A stretch of 64,000 bases of DNA from Curtobacterium oceanosedimentum (GTDB lineage Bacteria > Actinomycetota > Actinomycetes > Actinomycetales > Microbacteriaceae): the NCBI RefSeq assembly GCF_020297365.1, contig NZ_JAIXIG010000001.1, positions 1 to 64,000 of the forward strand, read 5' to 3'. The notes beneath the pieces were generated by a model, which did no database searches, was not told where the DNA came from, and saw only the letters and a list, made by a program, of their open reading frames with translations. Shown piece by piece: positions 34,942 through 43,572 of the stretch. A program made the translations under genes and the position numbers. Numbering within the stretch: position 1 is the first letter of the stretch; every line of letters starts with the position of its first letter.

Positions 34942-35541
34942 TCAGCGGGGGCGGACGACCGCCTCGACCAGCGCGGCCACGACCTCGCCGGGGTCCACCC
35001 CCGGGAACGCCGGGGTGTCGAACACCAGGCCGACGTTCACGGCGATGAGCGCGCTCGCGAGCATCTCCGGCGACAGGCCCGCGTCGACCTCGGGGTGGGC
35101 GTCGAACCACATCCGGACGAGCCCGAGCACCCCGTCCTGCAGGGCCCGGCGCTGTCGGACGAACTCGGGCAGGAACTCCGGGTGCCGCACGGCGTACCCG
35201 CGGAAGGCCGACAGCAGCGCGAACTGCTCGCCCTGGTCGTGCCGTCCGAAGGCCGCGCGCACGACGTCGCCCAGGTCGGCGGCGGCGACGTCGGCGTGCA
35301 CGAGTTCCTGCAGCGACGCGAGCACCACGTTCGTCGACCGCTGCATGACCTGCGCGAGCAGGTCCTCCTTGCTCGAGAAGTTCGAGTAGACCGCGCCCTT
35401 GCTGAAGCCCGCGCGGGCGGCGACGTCGTCGAGCCGGGCGCCGTACACGCCCTGCTCCGCGAACACCGCGGCACCGGCGACCAGCAGGCGTTCACGGACC
35501 TCCGCACGCGGGGTGCGCGGGGTGGGGGCATCGTCGCTCAT
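34942..35541 (-). CDS. TetR-family transcriptional regulator
   Basis: 199 residues from the ATG at 35541 with AGGAA upstream. The HTH is ERLLVAAGAVFAEQGVYGAR-like (AEVRERLLVAGAAVFAEQGV), followed by AGFSKGAVYSNFSSKEDLL, about residues 13-60. The ligand domain has no recognisable specificity. It converges on the transglutaminase gene, with 19 nt between the stops. The upstream region carries a nested inverted repeat (GTACCG/CGGTAC, 35704-35728) that could be its operator. Confidence 0.9.
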   Translation of the reverse strand: MSDDAPTPRTPRAEVRERLLVAGAAVFAEQGVYGARLDDVAARAGFSKGAVYSNFSSKEDLLAQVMQRSTNVVLASLQELVHADVAAADLGDVVRAAFGRHDQGEQFALLSAFRGYAVRHPEFLPEFVRQRRALQDGVLGLVRMWFDAHPEVDAGLSPEMLASALIAVNVGLVFDTPAFPGVDPGEVVAALVEAVVRPR

Positions 35542-35703
35542 CGGTTCCTGCTTCGACCTGGCCCGGAGGCCGCCGGGTGGTGCAGCGTGGGGGAGACCTG
35601 CCGCGCCGCGCGTCTGATCCCGCGCGGCATCAGCGAAGCCCCCATCCCCACGTCTGCTCGGAACCGGCGCGTTCGGGTCGCGTCGGTGCTGTGCGGACAG
35701 CGT

Positions 35704-35728
35704 GTACCGGGACGATACCCGGCGGTAC
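35704..35728. promoter_or_regulatory. Nested inverted repeat upstream of the TetR gene
   Basis: GTACCG (35704-35709) and CGGTAC (35723-35728) flank an inner CCGGG/CCCGG pair. It lies in the 223-nt gap between the TRIC-type gene and the tetR-type gene. Autoregulation is a guess; the distance to the start (about 165 nt) is long. Confidence 0.3.
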
Positions 35729-35764
35729 TGATGGTAGCGCCGGACGTCGAGGGAGGACAGCCCT

Positions 35765-36550
35765 TCAGTGCTCGTCGCCCGTGTCGTGCTCTTCTCGGAC
35801 ACTGCCGGCCCCGGTCCGTCGTCCGGGGCGACGCAGCAGGCGCAGGGCGTCGGGCCGCAGACTGCGACCGCGGCGGAGCAGGGACCCGAGCGTGGACTTC
35901 GGCTGCCAGTCGCGGCCGTTCGGCAGCCCCCAGCCTCGGCGGACCGCACCCCAGCGCAGCCCGAGCGACAGCGTGATCGCGAGCAGGATCCCGATCGACG
36001 GTGATCCCAGGGCCGACGCGACGACCATCACGGCCGACGCGGCGACGGCGACGGTGGCGTAGAGCGCGTTCCCGCCGAACACCGCGGGCACGCGGCGGAG
36101 CAGCAGGTCGCGCATGGCGCCGCCGCCGACCGCGGTGATGGTGCCCATGATGATGGCCGCGGGCCAGTCGAGTCCGGCGTCGTACGTGCGTTGGACACCG
36201 ACGACGGCCCAGAAGCCGATGACCGCGGCGTCGAGCACCGTGAACAGCCGGTCCCACGTCAGCTCGGAGAACGACACGAGGAACGCGACGAGCGCTCCGG
36301 CGACGGCGACCGGCACGTACAGCGGGTCGACGAGCGCGACGGGCGGGCCGTTCTGCAGCAGCGTGTCCCGGAGCATGCCGCCGCCGAGCCCGGAGACGAA
36401 GCCGACGACCACGAAGCCGAACAGGTCGAGGTCCATCGCGCGGGCGATGGACCCGCCGAGCAGGGCGGACGCGAAGACCCCGGCCAGGTCGAGCACGTTC
36501 GTGACCGACGCCAGACCGTCGACGGACAGCAGGTTCATGAGAACCATCAA
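35765..36550 (-). CDS. TRIC/UPF0126-family membrane protein
   Basis: 261 residues. Seven hydrophobic segments occur in two repeated halves, each with the glycine-rich family motif: GFVSGLGGGMLRDTLL and GTITAVGGGAMRDLLL. Bacterial members of this family are trimeric cation channels (TRIC) and some are annotated as glycine transporters. The C-terminal 55 residues are a basic, Arg-rich cytoplasmic tail. It is divergent from efeU, sharing the 57-bp iron-box region, but its own regulation by iron is not evident. Confidence 0.85.
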   Translation of the reverse strand: MMVLMNLLSVDGLASVTNVLDLAGVFASALLGGSIARAMDLDLFGFVVVGFVSGLGGGMLRDTLLQNGPPVALVDPLYVPVAVAGALVAFLVSFSELTWDRLFTVLDAAVIGFWAVVGVQRTYDAGLDWPAAIIMGTITAVGGGAMRDLLLRRVPAVFGGNALYATVAVAASAVMVVASALGSPSIGILLAITLSLGLRWGAVRRGWGLPNGRDWQPKSTLGSLLRRGRSLRPDALRLLRRPGRRTGAGSVREEHDTGDEH

Positions 36551-36585
36551 ACCTCACGCCGCAGGAGTGGCGAGCCGCTCCGGGG

Positions 36586-36604
36586 TTAGGTTAGCCTCAC
36601 CTTC
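36586..36604 (+). promoter_or_regulatory. IdeR/DtxR iron box
   Basis: TTAGGTTAGCCTCACCTTC matches most of the 19-bp IdeR/DtxR consensus (TTAGGTTAGSCTAACCTAA), with full left half and a partial right half. It ends four bases before the efeU ATG. In iron-replete cells, an IdeR-type repressor bound here would block the operon. Confidence 0.85.
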
Positions 36605-36607
36605 GTC

Positions 36608-38212
36608 ATGCTCGCCACCCTCGTCATCGGCCTCCGCGAAGGCCTCGAAGCGACCCTCATCGTCGGCATCATCGCGGCGTTCCTGCGACGCAACCGCGTC
36701 CCGCTCGCCCCCATGTGGTCGGGCGTCGGGCTCGCGGTGCTGCTCAGCATCGCCGTCGGCTTCGGGCTGCAGGCCGTCGAGCAGGCGCTGCCGCAGGCCC
36801 AGCAGGAGGGCATGGAGGCGGTCATCGGCGTCGTCGCCGTGGTCTTCGTCACCGGCATGATCATCTGGATGCGCACCCACGCGCGCACCCTGGCGAGGGA
36901 CCTCGAGGCGAGCGCGACCGCGGCGCTCGGCCGTGGCACCGCGTGGGCACTCGCCGGCATGGCGTTCCTCGCCGTCCTCAAGGAGGGCTTCGAGACCTCG
37001 GTCTTCCTGCTCGCCACGTTCCAGGCGTCGTCCGACACCGGACTCGCCGCCCTCGGCGCCGTGGTCGGCATCGCCGCAGCGGTCGTCGTCGGGTACGGGA
37101 TCTACACCGGCGGCGTCCGCCTGGACCTGTCGAAGTTCTTCACCGGCACCGGCGTCTTCCTGGTCTTCGTCGCCGGCGGTCTGGTGCTCACGGTCCTCCG
37201 CCGCGCGCACGAGGCCGGCTGGATCGTCATCGGCCAGCAGCGCACCGTCGACCTGACCTGGCTCGCCCCGAACGGCTCCGTGCAGGGGGCGCTGGTCACC
37301 GGCGTGCTCGGCATCCCGCCGGACCCGCGGGTCGTCGAGGTGCTCGGCTGGGTCCTGTACGTCGTCCCCGTCCTGGCCCTGACGCTCTGGCCGCGGCGAT
37401 GGCGTCCGTCTTCCGAGCGCGTGCCCGCGGTCCGCCTGGTGGTCGCCGGGGCGCTCGCCGTCGCCGCCGTCGTGCTGGCGGTCGCGGTGCCGTCCGGCAG
37501 CGCGCACCTGCCGCACACGGTCGCGGTGCGCGGGGACGCCACGTCGGTCTCGGTGGACGTCGAGGGCGCGTCCGGCGTCCTCCGCGTGGCCGGCGACGAC
37601 CGGGAGGCCCGGCTGCGGTTGCCGACGTCGGCCCACCGCCGCGTGACGCGCGCAGGTGTGGCCGCGGACCGGTGGCGGCTGACCACGGACGGTGCGGTGG
37701 CCGACGCATCGGCCGCCGACCACCCGACGACCCTCACCCTGGACGACCTCGTCGCCCTGTTCGGCCGGGTGCCGGTCGGTGTCTCGCCCTCGACGAACCC
37801 TGGACCGTTCGCGGCCCGCTGGACCGTCCGCGACACCGTCACCGTGTGGACGGTCGACGGTGGCGTCCTGGACGCGACCCGCTCGGAACGTGACGTGCTG
37901 ACGCTGAGCGGTGGGGGCCTCCCGGCTGCCCGGACGACCACGCTGGACCGCGAGGTCTGGGCCGTCCCCGGTGCCGACGCGGACCGCGCGGCGGCCACCG
38001 CCGCGGCAGCCCAGGCCCGTGCCACCGACCTGCGGCTCTGGGCGGTGTGGCTGCCGGTCGCCCTGACCGTCGCCGCGGCAGCCCAGGCCCTGCTCGCGGT
38101 GCGCGACCGACTCCGCCGACCGCAGCTCTCGACCACCACCCCCGATCCCGACCCGTCGCGCGGACCGCCCGCCGACGCACCCGCAAGGAGCCTCGACCAT
38201 GCCGCTCGGTAA
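36608..38212 (+). CDS. efeU: EfeU ferrous iron permease (FTR1 family)
   Basis: 534 residues. The iron-transport motifs REGLE (10-14) and KEGFE (125-129) lie in membrane helices 1 and 4, as in EfeU/Ftr1. About seven helices fill the first 290 residues. An extra extracytoplasmic beta-rich region (300-470) and a final helix (about 475-500) follow, longer than the E. coli protein (about 276 residues). There is no ribosome site between the iron box and the ATG, so translation is probably leaderless. It heads efeUOB. Confidence 0.92.
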   Translation: MLATLVIGLREGLEATLIVGIIAAFLRRNRVPLAPMWSGVGLAVLLSIAVGFGLQAVEQALPQAQQEGMEAVIGVVAVVFVTGMIIWMRTHARTLARDLEASATAALGRGTAWALAGMAFLAVLKEGFETSVFLLATFQASSDTGLAALGAVVGIAAAVVVGYGIYTGGVRLDLSKFFTGTGVFLVFVAGGLVLTVLRRAHEAGWIVIGQQRTVDLTWLAPNGSVQGALVTGVLGIPPDPRVVEVLGWVLYVVPVLALTLWPRRWRPSSERVPAVRLVVAGALAVAAVVLAVAVPSGSAHLPHTVAVRGDATSVSVDVEGASGVLRVAGDDREARLRLPTSAHRRVTRAGVAADRWRLTTDGAVADASAADHPTTLTLDDLVALFGRVPVGVSPSTNPGPFAARWTVRDTVTVWTVDGGVLDATRSERDVLTLSGGGLPAARTTTLDREVWAVPGADADRAAATAAAAQARATDLRLWAVWLPVALTVAAAAQALLAVRDRLRRPQLSTTTPDPDPSRGPPADAPARSLDHAAR

Positions 38213-39428
38213 CCCCGCCGTCCGACCCCTGATCACCCTCGGCGCCCTCGGCGCCGCCACCGCCCTCGCACTCACCGGCTGCGCCGGCGGGTCCGCCGAG
38301 GCCGGTGGCTCCGCCTCCGGCGACGACGCGAAGGTCTCCCGCGTCACCATCACCCTCACGAACGACGGGCAGGACGCCTGCGCGGTGTCCACCACGAAGG
38401 TCCCCGCGGGCCCGGTCACCTTCACCGTCGAGAACGAGTCGTCGACCGCGATCACCGAGGTCGAGCTGCTGCAGGACCAGCGGATCCTGGGCGAGAAGGA
38501 GAACCTGGCGCCCGGGCTCGACGCCGTCCGCTTCACCGCCACGCTGACCGGTGGCGAGTACCAGGTGTACTGCCCCGGCGCCGAGACCGAGCTGACCGAC
38601 TTCACCGTCACCGGCAAGGCCGCGTCGACCGCGGACAGCAGCGCCGCGACCCTGCTCCGTGACGGGGCGACGGGCTACGCGACCTACGTCGACGGCCAGG
38701 TCACCGACTTGGTCGCCGCGGTCGAGCAGCTGCAGCAGGACATCGACGCCGGCGACCTCGACGCGGCGAAGACCGACTACGCGAACGCCCGCCCGTTCTA
38801 CGAGCACGTCGAGAGCGACGTCGACGGCTTCGTGAAGCAGGGCTTCGACGCCACCGACAACGCCGGCAACCTCGACTACCTGATCGACATGCGCGCGTCG
38901 AACCTCGACCCGGCCGTCGGCTGGAGCGGTTTCCACGCCGTCGAGAAGGACCTGTTCCAGGCCGGGAAGATCACCGCGTCGACCAAGCGGACCGCGGCGG
39001 ACCTGACCGAGAACGTGCGCCTGCTCGCGAAGCTCGTGCCGACCCTGGACTACAAGCCGGAGGACCTGGCCAACGGTGCCGCCGGCCTGCTCGAGGAGGT
39101 GCAGTCGAACAAGGTCACCGGCGAGGAAGAGGCGTACAGCCACATCGACCTCGTCGACCTGGCCGCCAACGTCGAGGGCGCCCGCCAGGCCTTCGCGTAC
39201 CTCAAGCCGGGGCTGACCAAGCTCGACCCGACCCTGACGAAGCAGATCGCGGAGCAGTTCGACGCCACGAACACCCTGATGGACGGCCACCGCGACGCCG
39301 ACGACCTGGGTGGCTTCGCCACGTGGGACGCCGCGACCAAGCGGTCCGACGCGAACACGATCTCGCAGCAGATCCAGGCGCTGCAGGACCCGCTGTCCCG
39401 TCTGGCCGAGAAGGTCGCCACCGCGTGA
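38199..39428 (+). CDS. efeO: EfeO iron-binding lipoprotein
   Basis: 409 residues; the ATG overlaps efeU by 14 nt with AAGGAG upstream. A lipobox LTGC gives lipidated Cys28, which differs from the soluble periplasmic form of Gram-negatives and suits a monoderm. An N-terminal cupredoxin-like domain (about 45-135, with DACAVST and YCPGAE) is followed by the M75 peptidase-like domain with the metal motif GFHAVEKD (HxxxE). It is believed to capture iron for EfeU. Confidence 0.93.
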   Translation: MPLGNPAVRPLITLGALGAATALALTGCAGGSAEAGGSASGDDAKVSRVTITLTNDGQDACAVSTTKVPAGPVTFTVENESSTAITEVELLQDQRILGEKENLAPGLDAVRFTATLTGGEYQVYCPGAETELTDFTVTGKAASTADSSAATLLRDGATGYATYVDGQVTDLVAAVEQLQQDIDAGDLDAAKTDYANARPFYEHVESDVDGFVKQGFDATDNAGNLDYLIDMRASNLDPAVGWSGFHAVEKDLFQAGKITASTKRTAADLTENVRLLAKLVPTLDYKPEDLANGAAGLLEEVQSNKVTGEEEAYSHIDLVDLAANVEGARQAFAYLKPGLTKLDPTLTKQIAEQFDATNTLMDGHRDADDLGGFATWDAATKRSDANTISQQIQALQDPLSRLAEKVATA

Positions 39429-40819
39429 CCGGGCCCGATGACGCCGGACGGACCGAGTCGGCCGCTGCCGCACCCCCTGACGGTCGTCGCGCCCCGGAGC
39501 AACGGGGCGCGACGACCGCAGCGGGGCGCGGTTCCGGACGCGGTTCCGGCCGCGGCTCCGGACGGGTCTCGCGACGCGGGCTCTTCGGCGCCGGGCTGGC
39601 CGCCGCGGGCGCCGGCGTCGGTGCCGCCGCGGGCATCGGCGGTGCCACGGCGGCGACCGGGGTGGACCCGTTCACCGCGGCGACGAACGGCGACGAGTCG
39701 ATCGACCTGTCGCAGCGGTACCCCTTCTACGCCACGGCGGCCCGCACACCGCAGGGCGGGATCCGAACCACCCCGCAGCGGCACTGCGTGTACATGACGT
39801 TCGACCTGTCGACGACCGTGACGACCGAGCTGCAGGTGCTCCTCGCCCGCTGGTCGGCCGCGATCGCGCAGCTGCAGGCCGGCGAGACCGTCGGCAGCGT
39901 CGAACCGGCCCACGGCAACGGGGTCGGCGCCGACACGGGCGAGGCGCTCGACCTCGGTCCGGCGTCCCTGACGGTGACCGTGGGGTTGGGGCCCGGCGTC
40001 TTCGACGAGCGCTTCGGTCTGGCCGACCGGCGTCCCGCCGCGCTCGCCGACATCCCGACGCTGCCGAGCGACGAGCTGCAGCCGGGGCTGACCGGCGGTG
40101 ACCTGTCCCTGCAGGCCTGCGCCGACGACCCGCAGGTGGCGTACCACGCGGTGCGGGACCTGGCGCGGATGGCCCGGGGCACCGCGACGGTGCGCTGGAC
40201 GGTGATCGGGTTCGGACGCGCCTCGGCCGGGCCGCACCAGCGCACGCCCCGCAACCTGATGGGCTTCAAGGACGGCACCCGGAACATCACGACGGACGCC
40301 GACCACGAGCGGTTCGTCCTGCTCGACCGCGACGCCGGGTGGATGGCCGGCGGCACCTACCAGGTGGTGCGGAAGATCCGGATGAACATCGAGACCTGGG
40401 ACGCCGACGTCGTCAGCGACCAGCAGCGGGTGTTCGGCCGCACCAAGATCGAGGGCGGGCCGCTGTCCGGGGGCGGCGAGCACGCCACCCCGGACTTCCA
40501 CGCGCGGGACGCCGACGGCGCGACGAGGATCGACCCGCGGTCGCACATCGCCCTGGCCGCGCACGAGGCGAACGGCGGCGTGAAGATCCTGCGGCGGCCG
40601 TACAACTACACCGACGGGATCGACGAGTACGGACAGCTCGACGCCGGGCTGCTCTTCATCGCCTACGTCAACGACCCGGAGCACTTCACCCGGCTGCAGC
40701 GGAAGCTCGGCGCCTCGGACCGGCTGAACGAGTACGTCTCGCACATCGGCTCCGCGGTGTTCGCCGTGCCCCCGGCGCCGCGCAAGGGGTCCTACATCGG
40801 CGAGCAGCTCTTCCGCTGA
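39425..40819 (+). CDS. efeB: EfeB dye-decolourising peroxidase, Tat-exported
   Basis: 464 residues; GTG overlaps the efeO stop (GTGA). The DyP motif GXXDG is GFKDG (280-284), and RSHIALAAHEANGG carries the candidate heme histidine. The Tat signal VSRRGLFGAG has its arginine pair at 50-51, so about 48 residues precede it, which is far longer than normal. That extra stretch is encoded by a palindromic repeat (39481-39518, giving RAPEQRGATT) and by three near-copies of a 12-bp unit (39520-39556) giving GRGSGRGSGRGS. DyP enzymes in this operon oxidise ferrous iron or act on heme. Confidence 0.93.
   Translation: MTGPDDAGRTESAAAAPPDGRRAPEQRGATTAAGRGSGRGSGRGSGRVSRRGLFGAGLAAAGAGVGAAAGIGGATAATGVDPFTAATNGDESIDLSQRYPFYATAARTPQGGIRTTPQRHCVYMTFDLSTTVTTELQVLLARWSAAIAQLQAGETVGSVEPAHGNGVGADTGEALDLGPASLTVTVGLGPGVFDERFGLADRRPAALADIPTLPSDELQPGLTGGDLSLQACADDPQVAYHAVRDLARMARGTATVRWTVIGFGRASAGPHQRTPRNLMGFKDGTRNITTDADHERFVLLDRDAGWMAGGTYQVVRKIRMNIETWDADVVSDQQRVFGRTKIEGGPLSGGGEHATPDFHARDADGATRIDPRSHIALAAHEANGGVKILRRPYNYTDGIDEYGQLDAGLLFIAYVNDPEHFTRLQRKLGASDRLNEYVSHIGSAVFAVPPAPRKGSYIGEQLFR
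39481..39518. repeat. Perfect GC-rich hairpin inside the efeB reading frame
   Basis: CGGTCGTCGCGCCCC (39481-39495) and its exact complement (39504-39518) make a 15-bp stem around GGAGCAAC. A decayed copy with the same right arm lies outside any gene at 1826-1859. Here it is in frame and encodes part of the n-region of the EfeB Tat signal, so the element appears to have been inserted into coding DNA. Confidence 0.75.
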
Positions 40820-40828
40820 GACGGGAGT

Positions 40829-40867
40829 GGGCGTCCTCCGCCGTTTCCCTGGAGGCGGAGGACGCCC
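40829..40867 (+). terminator. Terminator after efeUOB
   Basis: GGGCGTCCTCCGCC (40829-40842) and its exact complement (40854-40867) form a 14-bp stem with an 11-nt loop, 10 nt past the efeB stop. The following stretch (40868-41049) holds no gene that I can support. Confidence 0.85.
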
Positions 40868-41049
40868 GCGTCGCGGAGTCTCGCCGAACGGAACCACCGT
40901 CGACTTGCTGAAGGCGACCCGGCGCGACGCGTCGCGGAGCGACAGGGCTGAGGATAGCGCGCGGATCCGCGGAACAGCAGGGCCGGACGAAGAATGCACA
41001 GTCGGCGTGACCGCCGGACCACGCGCGCGACGTGCCGGACGTGCACCGG

Positions 41050-41120
41050 GCCTCCAGGCTGACGCGGAACGGGCCGCCTCACCAGGGTGAGACGGCCCGT
41101 TCCGGCGTGTGCCTGGAGGC
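41050..41120. repeat. GGAGGC/GCCTCC palindrome, element 6 (arms reversed, double stem)
   Basis: The outer arms are GCCTCCAGGC (41050-41059) and GCCTGGAGGC (41111-41120), i.e. the family arms in opposite order. The inner stem pairs 41066-41083 with 41086-41103 with one mismatch in 18. It lies between convergent efeB and the 5'-nucleotidase gene and ends 7 nt before the latter's stop, so it can terminate the nucleotidase transcript. Confidence 0.75.
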
Positions 41121-41126
41121 TCGGCT

Positions 41127-43490
41127 TCAGTCCGTCAGGACCGTCGCGTCACGTCGAGCCCGCTTGCGGCGGGCGACCACGAGTGCCGTGATCCCGGCGA
41201 GCAGCAGGAGCCCGGCGGCGACGGCCGGAGCGGCCAGGTCGGCGCCCGTGTAGGCGAGGTCGCCACCAGCACGCGGTGCGTCGTCCGCGTCGCCGATGCC
41301 GGTGCCGTCACCGGTCCCGGCATCGCCGCCGGCACCCGTGCCGGGCTCGGGGGTGACCCCGCCGCCCGTGCCCGGGGTCGGGTCTGCCGGGTCCGTGGGG
41401 TCGGTCGGGTCCGTCGGGTCCGTGGGGTCCGTCGGGTCGACCGCGGCCGCGACCGGGATCGTCACCGCGAGGGTGACCCGCTGCCCGCCGGGCAGGGTCA
41501 CGACGAGCGGGGCGTCCGTGGTGGCGACCGGCTCCGCGGCGGCGGCCAGGGAGACCGAGCCGGCGGTGCGGGCGGCGGCCCGGGCGGCGGGCGCCTCGAT
41601 CTCCGGGACCGTCACGGTCAGGGACGCGCGGCCCTGCTCGTCGGTCGTGTCGACGATCGTCCGGTCGATCACGGACGAGGCGAGCACCTCGCCGTCGGCG
41701 CTGACCGACACGGTGCCGGCCTCGGTGGCGTCGTCGCTGCTGAACACCAGTGACGACAGGTCGAGGTCGATCTCGTCGCCGGGCTGGAAGCCACCGGCCG
41801 GGGTCGGCGTGACCCGGACGCCGACCGCGCGCTGGGTCTGGTCGACCTCGACGGCACGGTTCGCCTCGAAGTACTCGACCTGGGCCTCGAGGTCGACCTT
41901 GCCGCTGTCCTGCTTGGCGGCGGCGGCCTTGAACGCGCCGAAGTTGTCCCCACCGCTGGCGAGGAACGAGTTGACGGTCACCTTGTAGGTGGTGGCGTCG
42001 ACGATCGGTTCGCCGGCGAGCGTCATGGACGTGATGCGGGAGCCGGCGTCGGCCTTCGGGTCGTAGGTGTAGGTGAAGCCCTTCGACGCGCCGAGCTTCA
42101 GGAAGGGACGGCTCGCGGTCGACGGCTGCCACTGCTGCTCGAGCGCCTGCCGGATCTGTGCGCCGGTCAGGTCGAGGACCACCAGCGTGTTCGCGAACGG
42201 CTGGACGACCGCGGCCTCCTTGTAGGTGACCGAGCCGGACAGGACGTCCGCGCGGAGCCCGCCCGGGTTCATGAAGGCGAGCTGCGACCCCTGACGTTTC
42301 GTCGCGGTGCGCTGCACCTCGGCGACGAAGTTGCCCAGGGTCGACTCACCGCCGCGGTTCTCCGACCGGTCCGTCTGCACGGCGCGGCGCAGGTCGCGGT
42401 CGACGGTCCCGAGCTCGACCTTGCCGGCCTCCTCGGCCGCGGCGAGGGCGGCGTCGACGGTGGTCTTCACGGTGGTGTCCGCCGGGTACGTGCCGTCGAC
42501 GAGCCGGATGTTCTCGGCCGTCGTCGGCGTGACGGTGCCGTCGGCCGCGACGGTCAGCTGCACGTGCCCGAGGTTGAAGCCGTACGAACCGGTCTGGATG
42601 ACCGGGCGGGCGACGGTGCCGCCGGTCGGCACGACCGAGTGCACGTACGTCTGGTGGGTGTGCGCGGAGAGGATCGCGGAGACCTCGGGCGACACCCCGC
42701 GCACGGCGCGGGCGAAGTCGCCGCTGCCGTTCAGGTCCGCCGCGGCCGACGTCTCGGCGCCGTCGTGCACCAGGAGGACCAGGACGTCGGCCTCGTCGTT
42801 GGTGTCGTCGCCGTCGGAGAGCTGCGCGGCGACCTTGTTGACCTCGGTCGTGATGTCGCCCATCCGCAGGCCGGCGATGCCGTCCGGGCTGACGAGTCCC
42901 TGGCCGACCAGGTCCACGGTCGCGCCGATGAAGCCGACGCGCTTGCCGCTGATCTCCTCGATCGCGTAGGGGTCGAACGCGGGCTTGCCGGTGGCCGCGT
43001 CGAGGATGTTCGCGGAGACGTAGTCCCACTTCGCGTTGCGCGCGTCCGGTGCGCCGATGACGCGGTCGCGCAGGTCGTCCTGGCCGCGGTCGAGCTCGTG
43101 GTTGCCGATGGCGCTGACCGACAGGTCCATCTGGTTGAGCACGTCGATGGTGGGCTGGTCCTTCGCGATGAAGGACTCGAACGTCGAGCCACCGATGTTG
43201 TCGCCCGAGCTGACGAACGCCGAGGTCGACGTGTCGGCTCCGCGGAGCTGCTCCAGGGCCCCGGCGAGGACGGCGGCTCCGGCGGCGTCGCCGTCACGCG
43301 GCACCGGCTTGGAGATGGACTGGGCGATGCGACCGTGGAAGTCGTTCACGTTGTACAGGTCGATCGTCGTGTCGCCCGGTGCGGCGACCGCGGCGGACGG
43401 GAGGGACAGGGCGACGAGGACGCCGGCGGTCGCGAGTGCTGCACCGCCGGCGGCACGCCGTCGCCGGCGCATGGAGGAGTGGAGGTTCAT
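41127..43490 (-). CDS. Cell-wall-anchored 5'-nucleotidase/metallophosphatase
   Basis: 787 residues. A Sec signal (1-37, cleavage after AVAA) precedes a calcineurin-like metallophosphatase domain (NDFHGR, SSGDNIGGS, GNHELDRG, HTHQTY) and the 5'-nucleotidase C-terminal domain (FMNPGGLRADVL, NSFLASGGDNF). A (DPT)n linker near 700 leads to the sorting signal LAYTG (745-749), a hydrophobic helix and RRKRARR. LAxTG is the class E sortase signal of high-GC Gram-positives. It should release phosphate and nucleosides from nucleotides at the cell surface. Confidence 0.92.
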   Translation of the reverse strand: MNLHSSMRRRRRAAGGAALATAGVLVALSLPSAAVAAPGDTTIDLYNVNDFHGRIAQSISKPVPRDGDAAGAAVLAGALEQLRGADTSTSAFVSSGDNIGGSTFESFIAKDQPTIDVLNQMDLSVSAIGNHELDRGQDDLRDRVIGAPDARNAKWDYVSANILDAATGKPAFDPYAIEEISGKRVGFIGATVDLVGQGLVSPDGIAGLRMGDITTEVNKVAAQLSDGDDTNDEADVLVLLVHDGAETSAAADLNGSGDFARAVRGVSPEVSAILSAHTHQTYVHSVVPTGGTVARPVIQTGSYGFNLGHVQLTVAADGTVTPTTAENIRLVDGTYPADTTVKTTVDAALAAAEEAGKVELGTVDRDLRRAVQTDRSENRGGESTLGNFVAEVQRTATKRQGSQLAFMNPGGLRADVLSGSVTYKEAAVVQPFANTLVVLDLTGAQIRQALEQQWQPSTASRPFLKLGASKGFTYTYDPKADAGSRITSMTLAGEPIVDATTYKVTVNSFLASGGDNFGAFKAAAAKQDSGKVDLEAQVEYFEANRAVEVDQTQRAVGVRVTPTPAGGFQPGDEIDLDLSSLVFSSDDATEAGTVSVSADGEVLASSVIDRTIVDTTDEQGRASLTVTVPEIEAPAARAAARTAGSVSLAAAAEPVATTDAPLVVTLPGGQRVTLAVTIPVAAAVDPTDPTDPTDPTDPTDPADPTPGTGGGVTPEPGTGAGGDAGTGDGTGIGDADDAPRAGGDLAYTGADLAAPAVAAGLLLLAGITALVVARRKRARRDATVLTD

Positions 43491-43572
43491 CGACGGGGAA
43501 TCTACGAGGATGCACAGGAGACGCGCCAGAGGTGCTGCGAAGTCGTCACGCGGAGTTCACACGACGCCGGCG

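Noticed and set aside
39281-39424. Possible upstream start for EfeB inside efeO.
   Set aside because: The GTGA overlap at 39425 is the standard coupling in this operon, and upstream sequence is the efeO coding region in another frame.
40868-41049. Possible small RNA or promoter (TTGCTG ... GATAGC) between efeB and the nucleotidase gene.
   Set aside because: The hexamers are poor matches, and no plus-strand gene or own terminator follows except repeat element 6.
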